A DNA stretch of 64,000 bases from Kryptolebias marmoratus (GCF_001649575.2 NC_051445.1:6688625-6752624); one strand, 5' to 3'; positions 36,700 through 48,590 are shown, numbered from the stretch's first letter. Notes: generated from the letters alone by a model not told the origin. Made by a program: numbers and translations.

Positions 36700-36890
36700 T
36701 TAATTGGCTACTCTAAATTGTCAGTAAGTGTATGTGTGTGTGTGTGTGAATGATTGTCTGTCTTTGTGTAGCCCTGTGATAGACTGGTGACCAGTCCAGG
36801 GTGTACCCTCTCACCCAATGACTGCTGTAGATTGGCAACTGCTCCCTGCAACCCTGAGGAACCAACAGATAAAGAGATTGAATGAATAGT
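36700..36890 (+). mobile_element. Copy 2 of the teleost interspersed repeat
   Basis: Shares with 30290-30547 the order TTAATTGGCTACTCTAAATTGTC, GTGTGAATGATTGTCTGTC, AGCCCTGTGATAGACTGG (each shortened here), and GTCCAGGGTGTACC, then TTGGCAACTGCTCCCTGCA and ACCCTGAGG. Orientation is the same as copy 1. An internal GT run (36733-36748) replaces part of the consensus. Confidence 0.8.
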
Positions 36891-39800
36891 TGGATGAAAT
36901 ACCTTGTTTTTTGTTTTTTGTTTTTTTACATTTGGTAGCAATTTAGTCTGGAAGGTGAAGTAATAACCGCAAAATATGAACTTTTAAGCACAGCAGAACC
37001 TTTTAAAAAAATCTCTTTAAAATAAGGAATGGCAAAGTTAAATCATCTTAAATCATCAAATTTATTTGTTGTTGTAGATCCAAATTAGTGCAAATTTGCT
37101 GTTAGTACCGACAGAAGAATTACAAACGTCAGTTTGCTTTTTATTATTCCAAAATTTAAAAAATACCGTTTCAGTGTGTTCTAGTTTCTGTCCAAATTAA
37201 CCACCCTAATTGAATAAAGACATTCATAACATAACTCATTTCACGTGTCTGTCAGAGTGATGGCCTTCTGACACTGGTCACTGTACGGTAACTTTTTAAG
37301 ACTTCAGACAATGGTAGACATTGTATTTGACAATTGTTTAATACTGACAGTATTGAGGATGTAATCACTGAAGTTCTGTTTTCTCTCATCTTCAGAGCAT
37401 ATCGCCTTTATAATTTATATTAAGTGCTTAGTGGCTGTAAATGAAAGCAGCTAAAGTTTTGAACAGTCAGTAATGTAAACAAAATCAAGATGTGACAAAG
37501 TAATTGAGCTGACAGTAAAAGTGTTGTGATCAACTCAATGAAAAACAGGAGAGTTTACCTTTTACATGAAGAAACCATCATCACTATATGCAAAATCAGA
37601 ATCTGCACAAATACAAACAGTTCAGTAAGTCCTAGAGTTATTTTTTGAAAGACATGTACTGGGAAAACTAACTCTAATTAAGCTAACAAGCATCATGCAT
37701 TGCGTTAGACAAAATGGCTATGGATGGGAGTAGTTGAGTAGTTTCTTGTTTGTCTTAGACACTGAGTAGGAAAAAAGAGGAGAAAATTTTAGATTGCGTC
37801 GTTACTTATTCATTAACAAGCTGTTTGCCTCGTTTAAATAGTTGATCAAGTGTCAAATTCACAGACTGCCTCAGTGTTTGTCTGTCTTGGTGCTGCCTTT
37901 CTTTGTTAAAGTGATGCATTTGGGTTACTGAGTTTGATATTGACAGATTTTCAGTTGAACATTGTTTTAGAAAAGTGCTAGGGCTGTAATTCTGACATGC
38001 CACCATCAGTTGACTTCGATTAACGGAAAGCAGCTCCTGTCTAAAGAAGAGTTTAAATACGTGGATGCTCACATGTATACAGTAAATCTGTGCCTTAATC
38101 ACTGCTCACATCAGGCAGCACTTGGCTTAAAACCAATGGCTTTAAACTTGGCAGATGCATCTAGTTGTGTTTCATTAGTTGCTGTCCATTGAAGAGAAGC
38201 ACCCGATGAAAGAACACAGGCTCTTTATATGCAAATACTTGCCCCTAGCTTGTCAGGGTTCACCCCTGTCCCCGTAACAACAGTGAAGAAACAGAGTGAT
38301 ACAGAAAGTGAAAGAGGGAGAGAGGTTTGTTCGTTGTTGTGCTAGCTGAAATTACTAGCTGCAATAAATAGCAACATTCAGAAAGAAACATAATGTGAAA
38401 TGTTGAGTTTCTCAGTGTGTATCTGGATTATTTTGCTTGTCTGTCTGTTTGTCACTCATTTGCTTCCTTATTTGGTCTCGAGCACTCAAGCTTAATTTTA
38501 TGTTTATATGTTTTATAGTTTCTTTTCCTGGTTTGTAAGAGTTTTACTAGTGTAGTTTTCTGTTATTTTATTTGTGAGACAGCATTATGACAACATGCTA
38601 TCAGGACAAAATTGAGTTATGATATTTTGTCGAACAACTCTTGAGGCAATGCCTTTTTTCACTTTGAATAAAATCTTATTGACATAAATTACCAAAATAA
38701 ACACTGTCCAGCTCTACTCTCTCATTTCTCTGGGTCTGTAGATACAGCATGCCTTTGTGGTGGTGTGTCTGAAACTGTTCTTCATGTCAGGATACCCCCT
38801 CACAGAAAACATTTTTGCTTCAAAAATTTATAATGGTGATCCAAGATAAAACAAAACACAACAAAGGCTAAGAAGAAAAAGAAGGAAAAAAAAAAAACAT
38901 ACTGAAAAATTAAGCCACCTTACAGCATTGTGCGGTCACTCTGGGGTTGTGCTGTGTTTAGCAGAAACTTGGTGTTACTTTTACACTTTATCTTGTTTAG
39001 CTTTAAATAGTTTTTTGCTATTACTTCCTCCAGTTTTTTGATTTTTGTCATACACACGGATAACCCCCTGGTGAGCAGTAAGGAACTCTTGAAACGCTTT
39101 TAAGTAGAATCCCCGTCTTTTACTTTACTTAAAAAATAAATAAAAAGCATTGTCTTGGGAACTAGGTAAGAATTTTATTTCACTAAATTGAATGTAAGTG
39201 ATTTGCAGAATAAGCCACACAAACCAGATATGTGGTGCTGAATTACTGTGTTTCAGGAAGCATTTTCATTTACTTCAGCCTTGATTATGTTTGGGTGGAT
39301 GTGGAGAATTACATACACTCACATTAAAAGCTGCCTAACTCGAAATTGAGTTGTAGTTTTTTTGAAGCTTGCTCTCAAGGGTATTTCAGGTTAGTTAGCT
39401 GACTTAGAAAAAGTCTTTTTTTTTACATTTATTATTTTCCCCCAAAATGTATTGAACATTTGTAAAATATTGAAAAATTTAATGACCTCCAATTTGTTTG
39501 CTGGACTAAAACTAATCAAACATCCTTGCTAACCCTCGTGGTGTTGCTTTTTCTTCTTCTTTTTTTTCCATTATATATTTGATACATGATCGTTAAAAGC
39601 ATACCACACTCATGAAGTTACTGAACTCATGTAAAGAAAATCCGTCCTAAAACAAAAAAGTGAATGAAACAAACAACTGCGGACAAAATTGTGACCTCAA
39701 CACAGAATGGGAGCATCCAGCAGGTTTCCCTCTTAACCTCCCACTATCCTTACTCTTTCTATCAATGCTCACCACCATCTTCATTTCTCTTTTTCCCATG

Positions 39801-39950
39801 GAATCTATTTCACATAATTAAAGACACTCAAATGAAATGGACCCTCAGGAAAAGTGGCTTTCAGCAAGGACGAGGCTGTGGAGGAGGTGGATGAGAGGCG
39901 GAGAGCTGGAAATGGGGTATTGGTTCTTCAAGGAGCACCCCTCCTAGTTA
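36891..39950. other. AT-rich intergenic DNA
   Basis: No gene or named repeat. A less AT-rich unique patch lies at 37800-38220; antisense and sense frames there (37806-38102 and 38010-38192) have no recognised domains. An A12-type run occurs near 38887. Confidence 0.5.
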
Positions 39951-39954
39951 CCTC

Positions 39955-39993
39955 TCTCCCTCCTCCCTCCTCCCTCCTCCCTCCTCCCTCCTT
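39955..39993. repeat. Tandem 7-bp repeat (CCCTCCT)n
   Basis: Five or more consecutive CCCTCCT units within a polypyrimidine stretch, strand-asymmetric with G-rich complement. Confidence 0.9.
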
Positions 39994-40009
39994 CTTCCTC
40001 CCACTGGGG

Positions 40010-40260
40010 CCCACCCTGAAGGGAAGCGGAGTGCCTCTGGCCACAGCGCGGATCAATATCATCTCCGTTATTAATATCAAAAGCACATTACTTTGTTTTG
40101 CGTCTGGCAGTTGGCCAACGTATCTCGAAGGCCTTGTCCCGACCGATGGCCATTTCCTTCCTTCCTTTCCACCCCACCCTCACTGGCCATTTACCGGGAC
40201 TATAATTTACTTTGGTGAGTTTTTAGGGTATTGTTTTGTCAGGGCCAATCAGGTCTGAGT
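40010..40260. promoter_or_regulatory. Strong candidate conserved non-coding element
   Basis: Repeat-free block with CpGs. Contains GCGCGGATCAATATC, CCGTTATTAATATC, TGCGTCTGGCAGTTGGCC, TATCTCGAAGG and GGGCCAATCAGG (CCAAT-type). It follows directly after the pyrimidine repeat. The 134-codon frame at 39854-40258 begins in the repeat and shows no family features. Confidence 0.45.
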
Positions 40261-40534
40261 AACAAATGATTCCAGTGGAGTGGCAGTGGCTTGGCCACAG
40301 CCACCCCTCCTCCCAGTCTGTAAGTGACACACGTGGCCAAATTCATTTTTGAAAGTTTCATATCGCATCTTTTTGTCCTTGACTCCGGGAAGAGATGAGA
40401 AAAAAGGAGGGGTGAAGAAATAAAGAGGGGATGTGCTTGTGAAGACAGGTTAAACTGGACAGGCTGAGCCATTTGCTTTCTCCTCCTGCCCCTCCCAACT
40501 CTCCCACCAGGGATGAGGTAACAACACAAACAAG

Positions 40535-40720
40535 CATCCCTGTGGCCAGAATTAGACATGACGGTATCTCTAATTGGCCCATTGAATTAAAAGGGCTATA
40601 GTGGAGCTCGCTGTGAGAAATAAAAAATATTGACCACTCAAAGAAAGACAGGGGGAATTGATTTTCAAGACAACAGCAGGCGTTTACCTCATACCGTCAT
40701 GCTCGCTCACTCTAGAGAAA
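40535..40720. promoter_or_regulatory. Candidate conserved non-coding element
   Basis: Contains TCTCTAATTGGCCC, CATTGAATTAAAAGG, GGAATTGATTTTC and ACCTCATACCGTCATG in repeat-free DNA. Probably part of the same regulatory neighbourhood as 40010-40260. Confidence 0.38.
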
Positions 40721-41699
40721 AGGACTTACACACCCTTTAGGCAGGAAGGCCCCATGAGCTTTGGTTCTCAGCTCACATGGTACATATAGTTTATGACTTG
40801 GCAAATAAATACTGGACATTACTGTCAGCTCAAATAGTTTTCTTTCATACTTCTTAAACCTTTTTTGTATAATGGCCATTTATTTCAGACTAATTTCAGG
40901 ACATTCTGAAATACTGTTCTGTCACACTGAATCTTGCATGTAAAGTAATTGGAATCTGAATTTATCACAGACAGATAAAACCAGGCTGGTCACAAGATCC
41001 TTTTTTGCTAGTCATTCTTAATTTAATTGTCTCCAAGCCAGTTATCACAGTTTATAATCAGAGTAGTGTTAACTTTCCTTGTGTGACAATTGTTTCTTCA
41101 CTCATTTCAAATTGTATCATTATTTCCCTACCTCTTTGTGAATTAGTACACTTTTTTGTCTAATAGTCAAAAATAATATTTTAAATGCATCAAGTTGAAG
41201 AGTAAAGTCACCAATTCTGTGCCAGTTTGTCATTTCAAGACAGTTTGTGTCAAGCTTGTTCAGATTGCTTCAGAGCATCACTTCAGCAGCAGAACTGCTG
41301 TCAAATACAGATGTATGTTAGCGTCAGTCTGACATGCTGTACTTACTGAGCTGCCCACCTTTAAAATCTGTCTGCTTGAATTGAAACTCAAGCAGGCAGG
41401 CTTCCAAGAGCACTATTTTTGGAGAACAGGTTTTTGCACATTTATCTAATTTGTGGTTTCTGGTAAGTTTGTAAAATTTAACCTGTGCCCAGATGTCCAC
41501 AAGAGAAAAGAAAACACTTTGTGGGGTTTTTAACACAAGTTTTGACATCACAACTAATGATAACATAACTTTTACACATTATTTCTTCCTATGCTTTTTT
41601 GTCTTTGTATTTTAAATAAGTTCAATATGACAGCAATACAACTGCTTTTGAGTTACTGATAGGGGAGCATAAACTAAGATTTGCTGAACAGTGGCATCT
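40721..41699. other. AT-rich intergenic DNA, nothing recognised
   Basis: No coding, RNA or repeat signal. Confidence 0.5.
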
Positions 41700-41880
41700 C
41701 CTTCCACCCGTTTGGCCTCTGATAGTAGATGCACGCAGTTTGCTTCTCACTCCATATTGATGTCACGCACCAGGAGGTTGCTTCGGGCACTATTGTAAAG
41801 GGTGCTAATTTATGCTTCTACGAGGGCACCCAACACTCGGCAGTGCAAACATCGCAGCATGGATGAACACTCAGGTGCAC
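41700..41880. promoter_or_regulatory. Candidate conserved non-coding element
   Basis: GC-balanced patch with several CpGs, CCATATTGATGTCACGC (CRE-like TGTCACG), GTGCTAATTTATGC and GCAGTGCAAAC, with no repeats. Confidence 0.33.
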
Positions 41881-43794
41881 TTCCTCTCTCTTAAACCAAA
41901 GTGCAAACAAGAATCGATGGAATTAAAGAGAGAAGTGAGTCTTGCAAAGAAAAAAAACAAGCTACTTTGGTTGGGGTGAGATGGCTGCAGGCTATATCAT
42001 ACTGCAGTTGATGTAGGGAGGTAGATATCTGGGTGAATGCAACAAAAAAAGTAATTTTTCTCTCTTTTACTTGTAGCAGAAAAATGCTGTTCAGATGGGT
42101 CCACTGGGGATCCAGAAACACTTTGAGGAGATAAAGATGTTTGCTTCAAGGCAGAGTTTGTCATGGTTTCTTGGCTGAGAAACATTCAACACAATTATGA
42201 TGTGAGCTGAAACATGACAATTATACCTGACAGTTCACATAAGGCTTTTTGAACTGAACTTTTTTTTTTCTTTTAATAAACTCACAACTAGCATGCTCTT
42301 TTTTTTAGGAATGCAATATTTATTCAGTGAAGCCTGGTGAAAAGGTGAGAGCACCAGGTGGAGCAGACGGCAGGTGGTGACTGCCACGCCATGTTGTTCT
42401 GTTTGACATGAGAGTAACGTGTCAATCAATGGCTTCCTCCTTGCTTCTCCTGTGGGGCCTTGTGCTATTGATTTAATACTGTGTTACAATGCTGGGAGGT
42501 CTTCACAGCAGTGCAGAAGGTTCACACCACTGAAAAAAGGTTTTCCAAACATGGAAGCTCTTTGCCCCCCAAGTAAAGGAAATAATAGTACAGTGGTAAA
42601 CTGTTAAGTACAGGAATATAAAGAATAATATGTTTGTACAGTTCACAGATGTGTTTTTCAAAGAGGAAGCCAGGTGACATGCAGTATTTGAAGTGATGCC
42701 AAAGTTTTTATCTTTCAGACAAGATTTTGGCTCAGGTTGTCTTAATTGCTTGCTTATCAGATCAAGTGTTATTTAATAAACGTGTGCCCTTTTGAGTGAG
42801 TGCAGGGATTTAAACCAGTCTTAAATATAGCTGCACTTTTAAACAGTTCATAAGCCCATCTTTTCTTATTAGTTCTCTGAGGACAAATCATTAGCAGCTC
42901 ATTAAATCATATCTCCATCGAATCTGAGAGGCCTGTCTTCTAGCAACAGATGAGATAGGTAATAAATCCTATCATCAAATGGGCTGAAATCATAGCTGGT
43001 ATTGTGTATGTTTATCAAAAAGAGATTTTGATAAGTGGAAATAATGAGGCTCTTTAGTCCTTTCATACTTGTACAGCTTGTTACAATTGGAACGAAAAGA
43101 TACAATAGAGATACAAATCTTTATCTTCATTACTCTGCAGTTCCCTTGTCTCTCTTCCTTTTTTGGTGTCAGAAAGACCATAAACAGATGCTTAAAAAAA
43201 CAACAACTTAAAAAAATATCAAGAGGTAGTTATTGTTATTAATTTTACTTTTAAGTGCAACCTCTTTCTGTTTCCCTCATTGTAAAGTGTGCCTTATTGT
43301 TCCTGGAATTCAAAGGACTCTTCCTTTTCATGGTGTGGCTTTCATAGCCAAGAATCTTTTATGTCTACAAAGGCTTTCCCAACAATCACTTGGCTTAGGA
43401 TGTGCAGCGTGCATCTGATCTTTCTTTTTGAATCACTTGTGTGTCACAAAGGCTTGTTTGAATTCATAATTGGCATGGTGTAGATTCTGTAATCACTGCT
43501 TGTCTGCTTGCCAGACGCAGTTATCTGAAGCTTACAAGAATTTGAGCAATGAAGCAAAGTGAGGTCACCTATATTATTATGCAGTGGCCAGACGTCTTCT
43601 CTTTTCCTTTTATCTCTCTGAGTCTCTTTTACTTTCCATCCTTTTTTCTTCTTTAGTTCTCTTTCTACTTCCACCACCACCTCCCTCACTCTGTCTCTCT
43701 CTTGCTCGGTGGGGGGGAGTTGTATGCAGTTGCCCAGGTGGAGAGGGGGAGAAATCAATAGTGAGGCTGTTTGAAGTTTTCTGAAAGACTTCCC
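41881..43794. other. Intergenic DNA, nothing recognised
   Basis: AT-rich with short homopolymers (T run at 42260, A run near 43196) and a CT-rich patch at 43590-43705. Frames on both strands are short and without domains. Confidence 0.5.
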
Positions 43795-44065
43795 AGGGAA
43801 GACGCTCTTGTCAGAGTGATAGATAAAGCTCGCGCCTCAGTCAGCTTCGGCAAGAGGCGGCCAGAGGAGAAGAGAGCGCCTCACCTTTTTAAGTGGGGCC
43901 CTAATAATAAAACAGCATGAATAAAACATCCTGGCTGAACCACGCGCTGCATTAGCGCTATCGTCCTGTTATAAATGATACCGGTGGCCCCGGCGCCATT
44001 TGGGTAAAAGCCCACAGCACTGCTTTAAAGGAGGGCTGTGTAAAGCGAAAGGGAGATGGATTGAT
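43795..44065. promoter_or_regulatory. Strong candidate conserved non-coding element
   Basis: CpG-rich for this window and repeat-free. It holds CTCGCGCCTCAGTC, CCCTAATAATAAAAC, TGAATAAAACATCC, ACCACGCGCTGCATTAGCGC, TTATAAATGATACCGG and CCCCGGCGCC. A purine-rich patch (43853-43877) precedes the AT-rich core. Boundaries with AT-rich DNA are sharp. A small promoter is an alternative reading, but no adjacent exon was found. Confidence 0.5.
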
Positions 44066-44870
44066 ATGTGTGTTCTGCACTTATTTATTTATATGTTATG
44101 GAGCTCAAGGAAGAATGAGGGAGAATTAGTTAGCTTTACTGTTGCAAGGTGACTTATTGTTGCTTTGCTGCTTGTGGAGAGTCGGCGTAATCAGCATTGA
44201 AAAGTCATTATCTCCCACGTTATTCTTCTTACTAGAAGAAAACTGTGAAACGCATTTGTTTTTTACAATTTTCTTGGCTTCCACCTTTTGACTATATCTC
44301 TCATTTCACCTCAACAGTTACATCAGAAATCCTTGAGCTGTAATATCATTACCTGCTTTTTTTATGACTCGAAACTGAGCACTTGTTCCATAACTTGTTT
44401 ATCCTGTAGGTAGTGTCATGCTAAGACAAGTGCTTGCAAGTGTCACTTGATGACATTGCCATAAAAAATTGTTTATTGCAAAAAGAAAAAAAATATCTCA
44501 GTAACCAAGTTCTAATACATGTTTTATCCAGGTGTAAATGTTGAAGGGAAATGGAAATACTTAAAATATATATTAACAACTTTGTAAATGTGCAAGAAAG
44601 TTATTATGCATGCTTCAGTAAGTTTAACAGTTTTGAAGATGACATTTTGCATGTAGAGAATAGAAATATCTGGCTCGGTCAAAATTAAAACCGCATATTA
44701 CTGTTTCCTACCTGAAGTGGAAAACAAAGATTCATGTGTTTAACTGTTGTATTTCCTAATATTCATTATACCAAATATCCCTAAAGACATAAGTAGTCTC
44801 TGGGGAATATCATTTTATTTTTGTCTTGTTAATGTCTGTCTCACCTGTTTATTTTTCCCTTTCTTAATAA
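44066..44870. other. AT-rich intergenic DNA, nothing recognised
   Basis: No coding, RNA or repeat signal beyond short A/T runs. A 7-bp hairpin TTCTTCT/AGAAGAA lies near 44225-44242. Confidence 0.5.
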
Positions 44871-45085
44871 CTCTGACCCTAACCTAAACTCAACTCACAC
44901 CTTAGCAATAAACCTAAACCCTAACCCAAAAATGGCCTGTAAATATATGAGGACTGGGTTTTGGTTTTCAGAAGTAGCAGTGGGGCTTGAGAAGTTGGTG
45001 TGTTTAGGAGAAATGGTCCGAAGATTGTAACAAAACCAAATCCCCAACCCACACCCCCTCAATTCACACACACGCACACACTTGT
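44871..45085. repeat. Degenerate telomere-like (CCCTAA) stretch and associated repeat remnant
   Basis: The stretch contains ACCCTAACCTAAAC and AAACCTAAACCCTAACCC within 60 bp, followed by ATATGAGGACTGGG and a CA-rich end (45064-45080). In fish and other vertebrates this arrangement (CCTAAC strings, then 'gaggactgg', then CA repeats) is a recurrent dispersed repeat; here it is degenerate. It is not a telomere. Confidence 0.5.
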
Positions 45086-45349
45086 TGACACAATGCTGCC
45101 TATTTTATTGAACAAGTTGATAGAAAAGTGTTTCTTAGTGTCGATAGGATCAGTGAATCCAGTGAATGGTTGGCACGTTCGGCGACTGGTCAGGACATTC
45201 TTCATACTTTTACCTCTTCACTGATACAGTGCCAAAATGCAAAAACATTATAAAAGCACCAAACAAATCTATCATTCATCATCAACATACAGCCTGTACA
45301 TTATTAGAGCTAGAAGGCTACTGGAGCTTCAGAAGTCCATAAATCTCCC

Positions 45350-45660
45350 AGCTCCACAACCCTGACCTTGTTTGTTCAGCCCTGACCACAGTCTTTGGGC
45401 CACAGCCATGGTGTTCTGGACCAATGAAAGCTGCAGTGGCCCGAAGGTACGCAGGGTCAAGTGGCCAGTTGCTGGGGTCAACGGCTCTCAATAACCCCCC
45501 TGGCCCAAAGGTTAAACTCTTGACCTCTGTTGGGACTGGACGCTTCTTAGGGAGGCTTAAAATGAGGTCAAGCTTTTCTCCACCTCCGCTTCCTCTAACC
45601 ACACAGGTGTCCGAGGCCCCAGTCCTGGCTAAAGGTCAAAGGTTTCACTGCAATAGGGGG
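45350..45660. promoter_or_regulatory. Nuclear-receptor half-site cluster, candidate enhancer
   Basis: Eight AGGTCA-like half-sites in about 290 bp: TGACCT 45363-45368, GGGTCA 45454-45459 and 45475-45480, AGGTTA 45509-45514, TGACCT 45521-45526, AGGTCA 45565-45570, and a direct repeat with one-base spacing AGGTCA-A-AGGTTT at 45633-45645. The DR1 arrangement is known for COUP-TF, HNF4, RXR and PPAR dimers. The block is repeat-free and GC-balanced. Frames at 45318-45602 (-) and 45424-45690 (+) overlap it on opposite strands and show no family features. Confidence 0.45.
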
Positions 45661-47574
45661 TCCACTTTAATGCAGTGGATTGGGTCATGATGAGCTGCAG
45701 CTAGAGCTGCATTAGGCAGTATTGACACAGAGACACAAAGATAGCAGGTGTTAGAGCTGTGGGTAGTTTTAGTTTCACTTATTCACCCAAAAGGATGTTG
45801 AAAGTTCAGTTAACATAAAACTTGTTTGCACAGTTTAAGCATTTAACCTTGTTGATAAAATATAGTTAAATCAAAAATTTATGTGAAAGACAAATGTTTT
45901 CTGATCAGATTAATGTTTTAAAAAGGAAGAAAGATCTCCACCTATTGCATTTAGTCTCTTTTCATTTGTATTAAATTATGAGTTTTAACATCTTCCAGGA
46001 AAATCAAGAATTATTCAAAGGAAAAAGAAAACTGCTAACTCTTAACAATCCAAGTCCATTTCACAAATGTGAAAAATACTCTTGTGCAAACTGACACAAC
46101 AAAGTAATTATCAACATAAACCCAAAATCCTACCTTACAAATGTTTATAAATAAGCAAATGAGTGATTATGGACACATCATATGAAAACCAAAACTAAGA
46201 AATCCAAATTAATGATGCGATTGACATTGAAGACGGTCTGTCATCTCTTGTTTTTGTGGGACTTATTTTGGTGCAACACACAAGAGGACTGTTTGGGGAA
46301 TTCTCAAGCATTGTGAAGGACGATGAAGAATTTCAAAAAGCACAAAACAAAAACATTTGGAGAATGTTTGGCGAACATGTTAGAAGCACAGAGAGAGCAC
46401 AGCTGGAGTGTTGAGTTTGCTGCATGCTGAGGGAAGATATGTGCCTAAATCTGACAGCACCCCACTGAGACAATCACAGAAACGGGAGTCTACTTATTTG
46501 TTTAGCAGCCAGCAGATAAATAACAACATTCTACTCTGAACTAAAACACTCTCTGTCTGCCTCTGTCTCTTTGCTGCTCAGATCTCCCTTTCCCTCTCTC
46601 TCTTCCCCTGTCGCTTGCTTTTTCTGTTTTACTGCCTTGACAGATATTTGTATCTTTGTTGCTTGCTACGTCTACCTGTCGGCAGCTACTAACACAGCCA
46701 GAGGCTAGCTGTTTCCCCATCTTTATGGATTGTAATATATCTCTTCACTTGGTTTTACTGCATTTCTGATGCATCTTATATAGGTTTTTTTTTAACAAAG
46801 TTTGAAAACCAAATATGCAAATTTGAGATTGCAATCACACACTTCTGTTTCATTAGCTACTAAAAGTGCTGATTGTGTGTCTCATTTTGTCCTCTGCTTT
46901 TATCTCCATTTGATTTTCCATCTTTTTGACAGAGTGACAAATTTTGAGAAAATATGTGGGATGCAGACTTTGTGTGTCAGCATGATACCCATCAAATGGC
47001 CCCTGTTGAATCCTGACTTCCTGGATGCAAACAAACCAAGTTTGATATTCAGAGTGTCAACCGTTGATTCATAAAGATTTATTGTTTCCTCTGCACTTAA
47101 AGGATTATTTTGACCAGAGAGGTTGATAAGCTTCTCTCCCAATGTGCCTTTTGCCTTCTGAAAATTCCTGTTGTTTTTGCTTGTTATTATCAGATGAACA
47201 GTTATCACATGGTTTCATCTACACATCTGTCTCTGGGCCTTAACAAAATATTGTTTTGTAAATGAAAAGTTGTTCCCATTCAAATGCATCAGAATATTTT
47301 TGAATTAATGCATGCACAAATCCCACTGTGGCTAAGACGGGACAAAGTAAAAATAATTGAATCTAAGAAGTTATGTTATGACTTGAGCAGCATGTTTTTA
47401 CTCTTTTTCTTCCCGATATTTCAACATTTCATCACTCCTGTTTGATAGAAAAAAACATGGCCATTTCAAAGCACATGAAGGCATCTTGTTTACCTATGGT
47501 TCAGTTGTAACAAAAGAGACATTACTGTTGAGGATGACTGTTAACGTCATATCGAGTAAATGTTTTAAAACTGA
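45661..47574. other. AT-rich intergenic DNA
   Basis: No gene or repeat recognised. Sense and antisense frames at 46802-47208 overlap each other in unremarkable sequence. Confidence 0.5.
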
Positions 47575-47715
47575 AAATGTTCACCACAAACGCCAAGCAC
47601 GTGTATGAGATCATCAGCAGTGCCACATTGATCGGCATTAAAACCTTCACTTCGCAGCGGCCGGTACACTCAGTGTGCTGAAATTTATGGACACATTAGA
47701 GCCCCTCCTATAGAC
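47575..47715. promoter_or_regulatory. Candidate conserved non-coding element
   Basis: CpG-containing, repeat-free block with CCAAGCACGTGTATG (CACGTG E-box), TTGATCGGCATTAAAACC and GCAGCGGCCGGTACAC, between AT-rich flanks. Confidence 0.4.
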
Positions 47716-48284
47716 TGTGGGATACATCATGGTGAAAAGTGTGACAATAAAGAATAGGGGTGTTGCTTTTCTCTCCTGCACAAAAAGCCCAGAGACGTGA
47801 GACATGGAACCTTAATTGTTTTTGTTCATTAAAGACAGATATGTAATTTATTAAGATAGGTGGCTTGAGTGCACAAGTGGTTTCAAGGTGTTTAGAGATG
47901 CTATTTCTGTGTATTTTTATTTTAGGCAGGCATTTTCTGTTGAAAAATGTATTTGATATGCCTGAAGAATTTGTAACAGGTCCTATATTGTTGTTTATTG
48001 CAGGTTGACACTTACAATACTAGTTTTGTGTGAATGAGAGCTTGACAGGGGATACCTTGGCTGTATTGCTTCAGGTTATGTAATTAAATTTACAGATGAA
48101 ATATAAAAAACAGCCAAGGTGGAGGCCAAAACCATGAGAGCTCTAACAGAAAGTGCTGAGCAGCACATTCTGCCAGTTTCTCCTTTAACACAGGCTTAAT
48201 GTTACCCCACAACAGAGGGAGCACAGAGTAAAAATCACAATGGGTGCAAGGGTGACAGAGGCAAGACCATGAAATCCTGTGAAA
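47716..48284. other. Intergenic DNA, nothing recognised
   Basis: AT-rich unique DNA without coding or repeat signal. Confidence 0.5.
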
Positions 48285-48590
48285 ATTTATGACGTTATTG
48301 ACCGACTCGTCCAGCTATCACCAACCTTTGGCAGTTGCATGAGAAGAGGAAAAACAATAAAGAATTTTTTTTTTTGGTCTTTTTTTTTTGTTTTCTGCCA
48401 ACTCGGCCAAATATTAATCTCCTAATTTTTAATTTTTAATCTAGACAGAGCTGGAAAATAAATGCCTGTGTCCAGCAGGCCATGGTAAATAATTAAAATT
48501 GAAAATTGATTGTTTGCACCAGAGCTGGGATTTATGGGATAGGGGCTCCGCCGCACCCCCAGGGGACCCACTCCCACGTCTGCACACACC
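48285..48590. promoter_or_regulatory. Strong candidate conserved non-coding element
   Basis: After two T runs (48366-48390) come CTCGGCCAAATATTAATC, CTAATTTTTAATTTTTAATC, GGAAAATAAATGCC, GGTAAATAATTAAAATTG and AAAATTGATTGTTTGC, giving a very dense set of TAAT, TAAATA (FOX-like) and GATTG cores. A conserved-looking GC-balanced tail with CCGCCGCACC-type sequence follows. Conservation not tested. Confidence 0.48.

Noticed and set aside
44871..44930. True telomere or subtelomere
   Set aside because: Only a few degenerate CCCTAA-like units; surrounded by ordinary unique DNA.
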